DNA from: Leptospira sp.
GTDB taxonomy: Bacteria > Spirochaetota > Leptospiria > Leptospirales > Leptospiraceae
Assembly: GCA_002786225.1 (NCBI GenBank)
Contig: PEQN01000005.1
Coordinates: forward strand, 62,001-126,000
DNA: 64,000 nucleotides
Reading direction: 5' to 3'
Shown here: one piece after another, positions 48,110-57,493 of the stretch
Layout: each line of letters starts with the position of its first letter
Numbering within the stretch: position 1 is the stretch's first letter
Translations under genes and position numbers: made by a program
Notes under the pieces: generated by a model
Seen by the model: only the letters and a program-made list of their open reading frames with translations
Database searches by the model: none
Told to the model about the DNA's origin: nothing

Positions 48110-50110
48110 TTACTCCACTTTTTTAAAGTTAACTCTTCTATTTTTCGCTCTTCCTTGCTCTGTTGAATTTTCTTCAGCAGGTTGAGAATAGTAGTAAGCT
48201 TTTATTTTCATTCTATTTTCTGGAACACCCTTAGCTAGTAGATATTTTTTAACACTCTCTGCACGAGTTTGGCTCAATTTAATATTATACTCTTTGGTTG
48301 CAACATTATCGGTATGTCCACCAATTTCAAGAATCTCTTTAGGATGAGCTAGCATATAACTTGCTAAAAGGTTTAACTTATTCTTATCTTCTGTGGATAA
48401 TTCTGCTACATTCGTTGGGAAATATATAACAGCAGAAAATACTTCATCAATATCTTTTAACTTAGTCAAATACAATTTATTTGATTTGCCCACTAGATCA
48501 GGTAAATTCTTGAGTTCGAAGAAAAAGGTATCCGTTTTGTATCCTGTGGCTTGGGCTTGTAATTCGAAGTCCTCTTCCGGATATTGGATAATATTATAAA
48601 TCCCGTTATCTGAAGTCAGCTTTCTACCTTCTTTCAGTGTAGATGTGAATATTCTAATGTTAGAATTAACTATAGGCTCATCTGTCTTCTTATCATACAC
48701 TCCGAATTCTATACCTTCAACCTTCGGTTGAATTGGTTTCATTTTCTCAAGAACTATTGTTTCATATCTGGACTTAGCTCGTCCAATATTTCCTCTTAAA
48801 TCTAAACTAATTTCTGTGGGATAAAATCCTGGTGAGCTTACTTCAACTCTATATAATCTTCCTGTTTTAAGTATGGTTTCGAAATTTTTTACCATATCCG
48901 CTTTGTTGATTGGTTTTAATTCTCCGCCGATGCGTGATGAAGTAATAACTTTGAAAGGCTTGGTTTCATCATAAATTTTCAATGTTGAGTCCAAGCCTAT
49001 CATAATCTTCTCAGATCCATCTAACACCAGTCCGTTGAAAATAAAATCATATGATTTTCTCATATCATCTGGCATAGGTGATCGATAGATATCAAATTGT
49101 CCCAAACCACCTGGGCGATTAGATGCAAAATAAACCCAAAGATCATCAGAACTAACTGATATACCTTCATTATCGCTAAATCGATAATCACTGAGTGGAA
49201 TCTTGGGATCGTATCTATCCAAAGCACCAACTGAAGTTTCTGGTTCAAAAAACTGAGTATTGAAAGGAAAACCCAATTCAACAGGACTCTCAAAGCAATC
49301 TTGGCGGTAAGGTAGTATTAGCTTTTCAAAACCCTCTGTTCGGCAAATATCTGTCTCAAGCCAATTGGATCTAAGTAGTCTAAACTTCTTCTCAGTATCG
49401 TTACGATCGGAACTAAAGTATAAGGTTTCTCCGTCCCAATGAAAGCTTGGAGCTATCTCATTAAATGATGAATTGATTCTATTTCCAGCATTGATTGGTT
49501 CAGACCATTTCTGATTGCGATTGTATCGAAATGAAATCCATAAATCAAATCCACCATAACCACCTGGACGATCTGAACTAAATACCAAGATTTTACCATC
49601 CGGCGAAATAGCTGGCATTCTATCGTTAAAATTAGAATTAACTTCATTTAAATGAATAGGCGACTTCCAATTTTTGGAACCAGAAATTCTATCCGTGAAA
49701 TAAATATTTAATCCTTGGTAGCCATCTCGATTTTGTGATTTTAAAGATGTAAAATAAATTTCTTCCGGCTTGTCATCTTCAGGATTAAAGAGTATTGTGA
49801 AAAGTCCCTCAAAGGACTCAGAATTGAGTTCTGCAAAGTTCTCAGGCGACTTCCATTCAGGAAATTTAATGCGGTTAGGAAACATTTTATTTTCAGAAAT
49901 CCAAATATCCATTCCGCCTTTACCGCCAGGCCGGTTGGATTGGAAAACCAAGTAATTGCCTTTAGGACTTATAACTGGATTGTATTCAACATTCTGAGTA
50001 TTCAAAGGCTCCATGAATGGTCTGTGAGAATTTCTATCCTCAGAGAATAAAACGAAACTCAGAACAAAAAGTAAGAATATAGAAAATCCTAAGAATTTTG
50101 CATTCAACAT
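48110..50110 (-). CDS. OmpA-family protein with PD40 repeats
   Basis: This 666-aa exported protein has a signal peptide (GFSIFLLFVLSFVLFS) and at least four WD40-like PD40 repeats in residues 40-330 (for example NPVISPKGNYLVFQSNRPGG and PAISPDGKILVFSSDRPGG). Two carboxypeptidase-regulatory-like beta domains (~360-540) follow, then a C-terminal OmpA domain. The OmpA part has EIGGHTDNVATKEYNIKLSQ and TRAESVKKYLLAKGV, which bind peptidoglycan. It probably links the outer membrane or a periplasmic complex to the wall. Confidence 0.88.
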   Translation of the reverse strand: MLNAKFLGFSIFLLFVLSFVLFSEDRNSHRPFMEPLNTQNVEYNPVISPKGNYLVFQSNRPGGKGGMDIWISENKMFPNRIKFPEWKSPENFAELNSESFEGLFTILFNPEDDKPEEIYFTSLKSQNRDGYQGLNIYFTDRISGSKNWKSPIHLNEVNSNFNDRMPAISPDGKILVFSSDRPGGYGGFDLWISFRYNRNQKWSEPINAGNRINSSFNEIAPSFHWDGETLYFSSDRNDTEKKFRLLRSNWLETDICRTEGFEKLILPYRQDCFESPVELGFPFNTQFFEPETSVGALDRYDPKIPLSDYRFSDNEGISVSSDDLWVYFASNRPGGLGQFDIYRSPMPDDMRKSYDFIFNGLVLDGSEKIMIGLDSTLKIYDETKPFKVITSSRIGGELKPINKADMVKNFETILKTGRLYRVEVSSPGFYPTEISLDLRGNIGRAKSRYETIVLEKMKPIQPKVEGIEFGVYDKKTDEPIVNSNIRIFTSTLKEGRKLTSDNGIYNIIQYPEEDFELQAQATGYKTDTFFFELKNLPDLVGKSNKLYLTKLKDIDEVFSAVIYFPTNVAELSTEDKNKLNLLASYMLAHPKEILEIGGHTDNVATKEYNIKLSQTRAESVKKYLLAKGVPENRMKIKAYYYSQPAEENSTEQGRAKNRRVNFKKVE

Positions 50111-50170
50111 GTCTTGGTCTAATTATCGGAAATTATTGGAATTTTCTGTCGAGTATTTCTTACTGGCTGT

Positions 50171-51010
50171 ATGCGGAACTGCGAGATCCTAGGAATTTTA
50201 AACCTTACACATGATTCCTTCTCGGATGGGGGTAAATACCTGAATTCTGATGATGCAATTGTGCAAGCTATTCATCTCTGGGAGAATGGTGCAAATACCA
50301 TTGATTTAGGAGCACAATCCTCAAATCCAGATGCTGAGACCATTTCCGAAGAAGTAGAATGGTCTAGGCTAGAAAAAGTAATTCTTGCAATAAAAGAAAA
50401 TTTTTCAAACAAACATGAGCGACCTAAAATTTCTATTGATAGCTTTAAGCCAGGAATTCTGAAAAAAGCACTTGAATACAAAATCGATTATTGGAATGAT
50501 ATCACAGCTTTAGCAGATGATGAATGCATTCAAATCTTAGAATCTTCGAATACCATTCCCAATCTTATCTTAATGTATTCTCATTCCCAAACCTATAAGG
50601 CAGAGAGAAAGTCTCATCTTAAGATGGATACTATCATAGATACAATTTGTACTTTTTTTGATGCAAAAAGAAAATTCTTACTAGCACGAGGGATACCTGA
50701 AGATAAATTAATTTTTGATCCTGGTATGGGATTTTTCCTAGGAGAAGATCCTAATTTAAGCTATAAAATAATTAAAGATTTAGAAATACTTCGACAAGAG
50801 TTTCCCAAGTTGCTAATTTCTGTATCTAGGAAATCCTTTCTAACAGCAGCTATAGGCGCCGTTTCACCTAACCAAAGATCAAGTGCAACCTTAGCCGCTG
50901 AAATTGTCTGCTACCAAAAAGGTGTTGACTTCATACGAACCCACGAACCTAAACAACTTAAGCAAGCCATAGAGGTTCTAAGTAAGATTCAAAATTTAGG
51001 ATTCTACTAA
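50171..51010 (+). CDS. folP: Dihydropteroate synthase
   Basis: This 279-aa TIM-barrel enzyme of folate synthesis joins pterin diphosphate with 4-aminobenzoate. Motifs are GILNLTHDSFSDGGKYL (His where Pro is usual), NTIDLGAQSSNP, ISIDSFKPGIL, FDPGMGFF and ISVSRKSFL. It is a single-gene unit with its 3' end overlapping a convergent gene by 15 nt. No other folate gene is near. Confidence 0.92.
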   Translation: MRNCEILGILNLTHDSFSDGGKYLNSDDAIVQAIHLWENGANTIDLGAQSSNPDAETISEEVEWSRLEKVILAIKENFSNKHERPKISIDSFKPGILKKALEYKIDYWNDITALADDECIQILESSNTIPNLILMYSHSQTYKAERKSHLKMDTIIDTICTFFDAKRKFLLARGIPEDKLIFDPGMGFFLGEDPNLSYKIIKDLEILRQEFPKLLISVSRKSFLTAAIGAVSPNQRSSATLAAEIVCYQKGVDFIRTHEPKQLKQAIEVLSKIQNLGFY

Positions 51011-51505
51011 TTCTTCTGAAGAAACAAATTGAATGTTAGCTTCTTTGAAAAGTTTGGAACCAAGTATATTAGAATGTTCTGATGAAACAATCTCTTGTTC
51101 TTTCAGAATGTCAGCCCAGATTCTAAAATAAAGAATGGCATCATTCTTGTTATTTCTTTCCAAGAAATTTCTATTGTCTGGTAGACGTTTCAGAATTTTT
51201 GGATCATCTAAGTGCTCCAAGTAACGGATCTCATCCTGAGAAAGCCCAGCATTTAATAAACTCTCAATTAAACTATTCATTTCAATTCCTGTTGTAGGAC
51301 AATAGTCATTTGCAAGTTCAGTCCATTCTCCTGTAGGATGAAGGGCAATTCTATGGATGTAATCTGGAGAGAATTGTGTGATTGTTTGGATTAAGTGTCC
51401 GCAATTGCATTTTCCTAAATGCCCCCAGGAATAATCTGCTCCACTCTCTAATCGATCAGCAGTTTTTGTTAGAAAATCAATTAATTGAATCTTTGTTTCC
51501 TTCAT
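50996..51505 (-). CDS. Conserved protein of unknown function
   Basis: This protein of 169 aa from the chosen Met has SWGHLGKCNCGHLIQTIT and NDYCPTTGIEMNSL, a set of Cys and His that could hold a metal. The C-terminal half is helical and acidic. No family is recognised. I chose the ATG at 51505 because GAGAGGG lies 6 nt upstream; the frame opens at 51544 with two more Met codons. It overlaps folP convergently by 15 nt. Confidence 0.65.
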   Translation of the reverse strand: MKETKIQLIDFLTKTADRLESGADYSWGHLGKCNCGHLIQTITQFSPDYIHRIALHPTGEWTELANDYCPTTGIEMNSLIESLLNAGLSQDEIRYLEHLDDPKILKRLPDNRNFLERNNKNDAILYFRIWADILKEQEIVSSEHSNILGSKLFKEANIQFVSSEELVES

Positions 51506-51609
51506 TGGGTACCCTCTCATTTTCTCGAGTGTTATAAATTCCATTCTCTACAAATTATTAGACATGATTTTAAAACTACAATTTTGAAAATATTTTGGCA
51601 ATAAGAATT

Positions 51610-52101
51610 CTAGTTCTTTAGCTTTAGTTTCTTAGATAATTCTCGCATGGATTCAATTCGTATTTTTGCATTTTCGAATCTACGAGCTTCATCAGGGGTT
51701 TGAGGCAGCAATCTGGGAACATGAGAGGGACGTTTATTTGCGTCCAAGGCTACAAATGTCAAATAAGCAGTAGTGGCACGCACTACCTTATTGTTGTATG
51801 GATCTTCTTTGGTTACCTGGACACCAATTTCCATGGAAGATTTACCTGCATAGTTCACAGAACCTTTGAGCACAACATGATCACCAACATTTATAGGAGT
51901 AATAAACGTTAGTCGATCTACACTAGCAGTCACCGATTCCTTCCCGCAATGCCTTTGTGCAACCATAACAGCAACCATATCTATCCAAGACATTATGACA
52001 CCTCCAAAGGCTGTTCCATAATGATTTGCATGATCGGGCATCACTATATAACGAGTAACAACTTGGCTTTCTTGTGGTGTTTTGCTTAGAATCTCATCCA
52101 T
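51610..52101 (-). CDS. Hotdog-fold acyl-CoA thioesterase
   Basis: This 163-aa protein matches the YciA/BFIT-type acyl-CoA hydrolases: MPDHANHYGTAFGGVIMSWI with the family Asn-His-x-Gly-x-x-x-Gly-Gly, then DRLTFITPINVGDHVVLKG and VNYAGKSSMEIGVQV. It cleaves acyl-CoA to free acid and CoA in the cytoplasm. Chain length preference is unknown. It is separated from the RND gene by a strong terminator and is transcribed alone. Confidence 0.88.
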   Translation of the reverse strand: MDEILSKTPQESQVVTRYIVMPDHANHYGTAFGGVIMSWIDMVAVMVAQRHCGKESVTASVDRLTFITPINVGDHVVLKGSVNYAGKSSMEIGVQVTKEDPYNNKVVRATTAYLTFVALDANKRPSHVPRLLPQTPDEARRFENAKIRIESMRELSKKLKLKN

Positions 52102-52170
52102 ATTTCATAGACTAAGAGATTAGCCTAAGCAGTCTAGTGATTTCGAAAACTACAGGTAAGCTTATGAATG

Positions 52171-52199
52171 AAAAAAGCCAAAGTTTTAAGTCCTTTGGC
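52171..52199 (-). terminator. Intrinsic terminator of the RND-TolC gene
   Basis: On the minus strand GCCAAAG (complement of 52193-52199) pairs with CTTTGGC (complement of 52177-52183) across a 9-nt loop and is followed by six T. This is a textbook terminator about 40 nt after the stop at 52240. Confidence 0.85.
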
Positions 52200-52239
52200 C
52201 AAAATTCTCGAATTTTAAATTGGATGATGTGCTTAAGGT

Positions 52240-55200
52240 TTAATCAATTTCTAATTTACCAATAGAATATTTATATCCTATCTTTGCCCGAATTACTTCC
52301 CATTCATTTAAGCTTAAATTCTGTTCTGCTTGTAAATATCGATCTTGAATTTCATAGTATGTAGAAAAGGATGATCTACCTGAATTACTTCTTTGTCTTT
52401 CTGCAATTTTCTTTCTATTGATGAGTTCTAACTCTTGATTCAAATTTTCTAAGTTGGAACTTTCAACTTGCAGTCTACCTTTCCAATCCATTTTAGATAT
52501 TTCAATATTCCTTGTAGCATCTAAATACTGTTCGTTCATAGCATTAATTTCTTCTTCTTTTTGCCTTACCTTGGAACCTCTGATACCTCCATCAAAAAGA
52601 GTCCATTTGGCACCAACAGTTAACTGAGAATAAGAAAAAGGATTTAAATTTGCTTGGTCAGAATAGATCAGATTTCCTTTTGCATATACTTCTGGTAAAA
52701 TCTCCGCTTCGATTGCAGTTTTTTCTTTCGCTAATGCATCTATTTGAAGTCGGAATGCTTCAAGGTCCTCCCTCAATATTTTCTGATTCTCAGATTCTTC
52801 TTGTATAGGCAATTTCACAAAAGGTACAGATTCTACGATTGGTTCTATGGGAGTATCTCGTCCTAGAAGTCTTCCCAGATTCATAGCACAGACATTGTAT
52901 TGGTTGTTCAGGGTTTGTTCGGCTCGCTCTAAAGCTTTCAAAGAAGTGTCGACTTTTAGTTGGTCTATCTCTTTTGCCTTGCCATTCGATACAAGTCTGT
53001 TAATCTCTTTGGATAAAGATTTTAGATTTATTTTTCTAGCTTCTATACTGTTGATTCTAATTTTTAAACCTGCACAATCAATATAGGCTAAGGTCGCATT
53101 GAATTGAGAACTTTTGGCCTCCCAAATGGCTTTCTTTCTTGCAGCTTCGGCAAGCATTTCTACAGAGGGAAGCAAATGATTCATATTCTTTGCATTCCAA
53201 AGAGGTTGGTACAATTCCAAACCGGTTTGATTGAAACTCCTATTTCCAAAGTTATTATTCCCTAAGGCAGTTTCTAAATATATATCCTTATCACGTTGAA
53301 CACGTTCACCATAAATCCCGATTTTTGGAATATAACTAGCGCTATTGATTTCTTTAATTCCTTCTCGAGCTTGGGCAGCTTTATGATAGGCGGCTTTGGC
53401 TTGTGATGAATTTTTCGCCTCTTCCATCACTTGCATTAAGGACATTTTGGAACTATTTTGGCTTCCAATTTTAATTGGAATTTGATTTTGATTTAAGTTT
53501 ATTTCTGTTTGAATGGTTTGATCTTCAGAAAATAATGAATTTATATTAGCTGAAAAAAAGAATATCATAGTAAAAACTCCTAGGATTGTATTTTGCTTTA
53601 ACTTGCTAGTTTTAGGTTTAATGTTTTTCGATTTATCCTCATTTGAGTAAAAAACCAAAAACAATTTAGGAATTATAAAAAGTGTAGAAACTGAGGATAC
53701 AAATAATCCCGAAACCATAGCCCATGCAAAGGGAGGCCATAAGGTTGAAGAAGAAAAACCAAGTGGTATCATACCAAGGATGGTTGACCCTGAAGTCAAT
53801 AGAATTGGCCTAAGTCTAGAACTAACACCTATTTCAATTGCTTCTTGGGGCGTTTTTCCTTCAGCAATAGAAGATGTAAATTTATCAATTAGAATAATAC
53901 CATTGTTTACAGCTATTCCAATTAATGCAAATAAGGCGAGTAAAGGTAGAAAGCCAAATGGTTGACGAGAAATCACCAAGCCAGGAATCATTCCCAAAAA
54001 TGCTGTTGGAACGGTAGTTAGGATAATCAATACCAATCTATAACTATTGAATTGCAACATCAATGTAGCAAGAAGTATAGTCATTCCTATTGGTAAAGTC
54101 TGCATTAAAGCAGAGTTCGATTCTTGGCTATTTCCTTGCTCGCCATCAAATTCGTAATCTTCACCTGGCTTCAAACCATTTTCAATCAATTTATCATTCA
54201 AATAACTAACATACTTACTTGGGTTTGTACCCTTAGTCAAATCTACCATCATAGATACATAGGATTTACGATTGTAGAGAGTATGAATTGCCTCATTTGA
54301 TTCGATCTTTTGCTTTGTTATTTGATTTGCAGGGATAGCTCTTTCCGAAGTTTGAATTACAACTGATTTTTCTAGGTCTTGGATACTTGTTTTTTCTTTA
54401 CTCTCAGAGGTAATTTTTATTGGGATACTTTCTTTGCCAGTTTTAAAAAAACCTGCAGGTATACCATATGTTGATTTCAGTAGAGAAAAAGAAACATCCT
54501 TTCGAGTTCCACCTAATTCACCTAACTCAGTATCATTGGTTTCAAAAAGTATCTTATCCTGTTCTCCTATAGATTCTGTCCATGCTAAATCGATACCTTC
54601 CATTGTGCTCATTTCAACCGAAAATTCTTTTAGCTTTTCTTTCCAAAGTTCTTGTTCTTTATGATAAACTCTTAAAATTATAGAAGCCTCCATAGGTGGC
54701 CCTTGCTCTAAGCTCTTGATACGTATTCTTGCTCCAGTTTTTTCCGAAATTTCTCTAATTTCTTTTTCAAGAGTTAGAGGAAAAGTGTCCTTATCTGAAA
54801 TTAAAAGCATTTGTGCCATATGAGGAGCGTTAGGCTTTTGAGGAAGGTTATAATAGAAGTAAGCAGTACTTCTTCCAATAAAAGAAGCTATTCCCTTCAA
54901 ACCTTCTAGACCTAAAAATTTGGATTCCAAGTCTTCAATAGTTCTTTTGGTTTTATTATAAGATGTGCCCTCAGGAAAGGAAACTTCCATGATTGCTTGG
55001 TTTCTATCAGCAGATGGGAAAAATTTAAATTTTAACAATGGGAAACTTGCAAATACAAGAACAACAAATATCATTAAACTAAGATAGAGTGTTTTAGGTT
55101 TGTTTATAACAAATTGTACTATGGCACTACCTATTCTTTCTGATGCTGTTGAAGTATTTAAATTCTTCTTCTTAGCTTTCAAAAACTTCATAGATAAGGA

Positions 55201-56649
55201 AGGACTTAAAAAAATTGAAGCGAGGTAACTTACAATAAGGGAAATAATAACAATTTTGGGAATTGCTTCTGTAAATTCAGCAGATGTGTCATTTGCTAGT
55301 GCCATAGGCAGAAAGGAAGCTATGGTAGTAATGGTCGACGAGAGCAATGGTATGCTAAATTCACGAATCGTTTCTATCCCTGCTTGCTTGGCAAGAAGTC
55401 CTGCATCAATTTTTTCTTGAATGCTTTCAACGATTACAACAATATTATCTATTAATATACCAAAGGATAAAACAAAAGCAGCTATTGCTATTTGATGAAG
55501 TATCCCACCTATGATTGCATAAATTGCAAATGCAATTAAAGAGATTACTGGAAGCATTACTGAAACTGCTAAACCAACTCTCATACCCATAAAGAATATC
55601 ATAAAGATAGAAAGTAAGCCTATAGATGAAAGCAGTGAGATAGATAAATCCGATAACCTTTGTTTAACATAGCTAGGTTGAGAGTTAATAATAGTAATTT
55701 GTTTATCTATTCCATCCTCTAATGACTCATTTCTGTATTTTTCTATAGAAGCTTCGATTGATTCTCCAAATTTTCTAAGATCAATTCCTTTTTTAGATAT
55801 CAATCCAAGACCAAAAACTTTCTTACCATTCCATCGCATCTCTTCATTTTCGGGAGAATTCAATTCTATTGCTACTTTAGCTAAAGATGATACTGGTAGC
55901 GTATAACCATTGGTTGTTGCAATTCTAAAATTTTTTAGTTCTTCCACTTTTTCAAAAGCATTAGAAGCTTGGATATTAATTCTTTTGCCTTCTGTTTCTA
56001 TGTAACCTGATGCTATTTGAGTATTGGCAAGAAGAATCTGTCCAAGAAATTGATTAACAGTTAATCCAGAATTTGCCAGTTTTTGTTCATTGATTTGAAT
56101 AGATACTTGTCTTCCTTCGGATCCTATTCTTCTGATTCGGGAAATATTGGGATTCTTTAGAAGTAGATTTTCTAGATCTAATAACCAATCTTGGCTATCC
56201 AAACTGGACGCATCAACAGAGATCAGCATAGCCTCTTGGTCAAGTTTTCTATCTAAATCAGGCTCCATCGCACCTTCAGGGAACACTTTGTACGCCTTAT
56301 CTAAGGCTTCCTGTACTTCATCCCAGGATCTAGATATAAGTGAATCATCTTTGATACTAGCCTTGAACTCTACCCGAATTCCAGCAAAGCCTGATCGAAT
56401 AGTAGTAGATAATTTTTCAATTGCATCGACCGAAGCAAGTTCCCTTTCGGTTTCTTCCACAACATACTTTTGGATTTGAGGAACAGATGCACCTGGATAA
56501 ATTAATTTAATGTATCCAAACCTAGGCTTCAACCTAGGGTCTTCTTCTTTGGGCACAGTGAACCATGATATCAAGCCTATTAAAGTTCCCGCAACTCCCA
56601 GCATCCAAAAAAATCTCGTTTTTGATAGTATCCAATCTGAAGTATTCAT
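52240..56649 (-). CDS. RND efflux permease fused to a TolC-like outer-membrane domain
   Basis: This 1469-aa single chain has two halves. Residues 1-1005 are an RND (AcrB/HAE1-type) permease: 12 TM helices and two porter halves. TM4 reads LSFGILIDNIVVIVE with one conserved Asp, and TM10 reads IGIAVNNGIILID, where AcrB has Lys. Residues ~1020-1040 (NTILGVFTMIFFFSANINS) are an extra hydrophobic segment like a signal peptide. Residues ~1045-1469 are an outer-membrane efflux (OEP/TolC) domain with long heptad helices and AKWTLFDGG. No membrane-fusion-protein gene is adjacent. A TetR gene is divergent. Confidence 0.9.
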   Translation of the reverse strand: MNTSDWILSKTRFFWMLGVAGTLIGLISWFTVPKEEDPRLKPRFGYIKLIYPGASVPQIQKYVVEETERELASVDAIEKLSTTIRSGFAGIRVEFKASIKDDSLISRSWDEVQEALDKAYKVFPEGAMEPDLDRKLDQEAMLISVDASSLDSQDWLLDLENLLLKNPNISRIRRIGSEGRQVSIQINEQKLANSGLTVNQFLGQILLANTQIASGYIETEGKRINIQASNAFEKVEELKNFRIATTNGYTLPVSSLAKVAIELNSPENEEMRWNGKKVFGLGLISKKGIDLRKFGESIEASIEKYRNESLEDGIDKQITIINSQPSYVKQRLSDLSISLLSSIGLLSIFMIFFMGMRVGLAVSVMLPVISLIAFAIYAIIGGILHQIAIAAFVLSFGILIDNIVVIVESIQEKIDAGLLAKQAGIETIREFSIPLLSSTITTIASFLPMALANDTSAEFTEAIPKIVIISLIVSYLASIFLSPSLSMKFLKAKKKNLNTSTASERIGSAIVQFVINKPKTLYLSLMIFVVLVFASFPLLKFKFFPSADRNQAIMEVSFPEGTSYNKTKRTIEDLESKFLGLEGLKGIASFIGRSTAYFYYNLPQKPNAPHMAQMLLISDKDTFPLTLEKEIREISEKTGARIRIKSLEQGPPMEASIILRVYHKEQELWKEKLKEFSVEMSTMEGIDLAWTESIGEQDKILFETNDTELGELGGTRKDVSFSLLKSTYGIPAGFFKTGKESIPIKITSESKEKTSIQDLEKSVVIQTSERAIPANQITKQKIESNEAIHTLYNRKSYVSMMVDLTKGTNPSKYVSYLNDKLIENGLKPGEDYEFDGEQGNSQESNSALMQTLPIGMTILLATLMLQFNSYRLVLIILTTVPTAFLGMIPGLVISRQPFGFLPLLALFALIGIAVNNGIILIDKFTSSIAEGKTPQEAIEIGVSSRLRPILLTSGSTILGMIPLGFSSSTLWPPFAWAMVSGLFVSSVSTLFIIPKLFLVFYSNEDKSKNIKPKTSKLKQNTILGVFTMIFFFSANINSLFSEDQTIQTEINLNQNQIPIKIGSQNSSKMSLMQVMEEAKNSSQAKAAYHKAAQAREGIKEINSASYIPKIGIYGERVQRDKDIYLETALGNNNFGNRSFNQTGLELYQPLWNAKNMNHLLPSVEMLAEAARKKAIWEAKSSQFNATLAYIDCAGLKIRINSIEARKINLKSLSKEINRLVSNGKAKEIDQLKVDTSLKALERAEQTLNNQYNVCAMNLGRLLGRDTPIEPIVESVPFVKLPIQEESENQKILREDLEAFRLQIDALAKEKTAIEAEILPEVYAKGNLIYSDQANLNPFSYSQLTVGAKWTLFDGGIRGSKVRQKEEEINAMNEQYLDATRNIEISKMDWKGRLQVESSNLENLNQELELINRKKIAERQRSNSGRSSFSTYYEIQDRYLQAEQNLSLNEWEVIRAKIGYKYSIGKLEID

Positions 56650-56669
56650 AATTTGACAATAGACTCAAT

Positions 56670-56690
56670 AATGTTGTCACTGTCAACATT
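56670..56690. promoter_or_regulatory. Candidate TetR operator overlapping the RND promoter
   Basis: AATGTTG and its complement CAACATT form a 7-bp-arm inverted repeat with a 7-nt centre, in the 142-bp gap between the RND gene and the divergent TetR gene. On the minus strand TTGACA (complement of 56681-56686) can be a -35, with TCTATT 17 nt on as a weak -10. The operator would cover the -35. The RND ATG then follows with almost no leader and no Shine-Dalgarno. Confidence 0.5.
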
Positions 56691-56791
56691 TTTTATACCT
56701 TTGTAAATATTATTGTGGACATTTTTTTAATTTATACAACGCTCAGTAATGAAATGTTTACAGATTTAGAATTGGAACAATACTAGGCATT

Positions 56792-57493
56792 ATGGCAAAC
56801 AAAGTAGCGAAAAAGAAAAAAATTGAAAAGCCATCCAATAAAATTGGTAAAGGGGAAAAAGAACTTAAAATTAAGGAAAGAATCCTCAAAGAATGCCTAA
56901 AGATCATCACTGAAAAAGGAGCCAATTCCTTAAATATGCGCGAAGTTGCAAGAAATCTTAAAATTTCTCATGCAACACCTTATAGACATTTTGCGACAAA
57001 GGATGATGTTCTATCAGAGTTAGGTATTATGGGTTTCAGGATCTTCAACGAATTCCTAGAAAAAGATCTTCCCCTCCCTAGCACAAAGGACGCAATCATA
57101 CAGCGCTTCCATAAACTTAAAGAAAATTACATTTTGTTCGCTACTAAATACCCTGAATTGTATAACATCATCTTTAATACAAGACTTCCCGATAAGGAAG
57201 AATATCCAGAACTCATGGAAGTTGGGAGAAAAGCATTTTCTACTTTACTCAACCAAATGGCTGCTATGAAAGCCTCTGGTTTGATCGATGTTGAAGATAT
57301 ATTTCTTGCTTCTATTTTCACACATACCTTGATTCATGGAATGGTATCCATGCAGAACATAAATATGATAGAGGGTATGTGTAAGGGCTTTGGATATGAG
57401 AAAGACCTTCACCAAGGAATAGATGCTCTCTTAGCAAAGGCCTGGGGATTAGAACCAAAGTTATTTATGAAGCTAACGAAGGAACTTCAATAA
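56792..57493 (+). CDS. TetR/AcrR-family transcriptional regulator
   Basis: This 233-aa regulator has a Lys-rich N-terminal tail of about 25 residues. The TetR helix-turn-helix follows: ILKECLKIITEKGANSLNMR, EVARNLKISHATPYRHFATK, and DDVLSELGIMGF. The C-terminal ligand domain begins near residue 85. It is divergent from the RND-TolC gene, and the usual role of such a neighbour is to repress the pump until a toxic compound binds. Its 3' end overlaps the convergent pirin gene by 29 nt. Confidence 0.9.
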   Translation: MANKVAKKKKIEKPSNKIGKGEKELKIKERILKECLKIITEKGANSLNMREVARNLKISHATPYRHFATKDDVLSELGIMGFRIFNEFLEKDLPLPSTKDAIIQRFHKLKENYILFATKYPELYNIIFNTRLPDKEEYPELMEVGRKAFSTLLNQMAAMKASGLIDVEDIFLASIFTHTLIHGMVSMQNINMIEGMCKGFGYEKDLHQGIDALLAKAWGLEPKLFMKLTKELQ

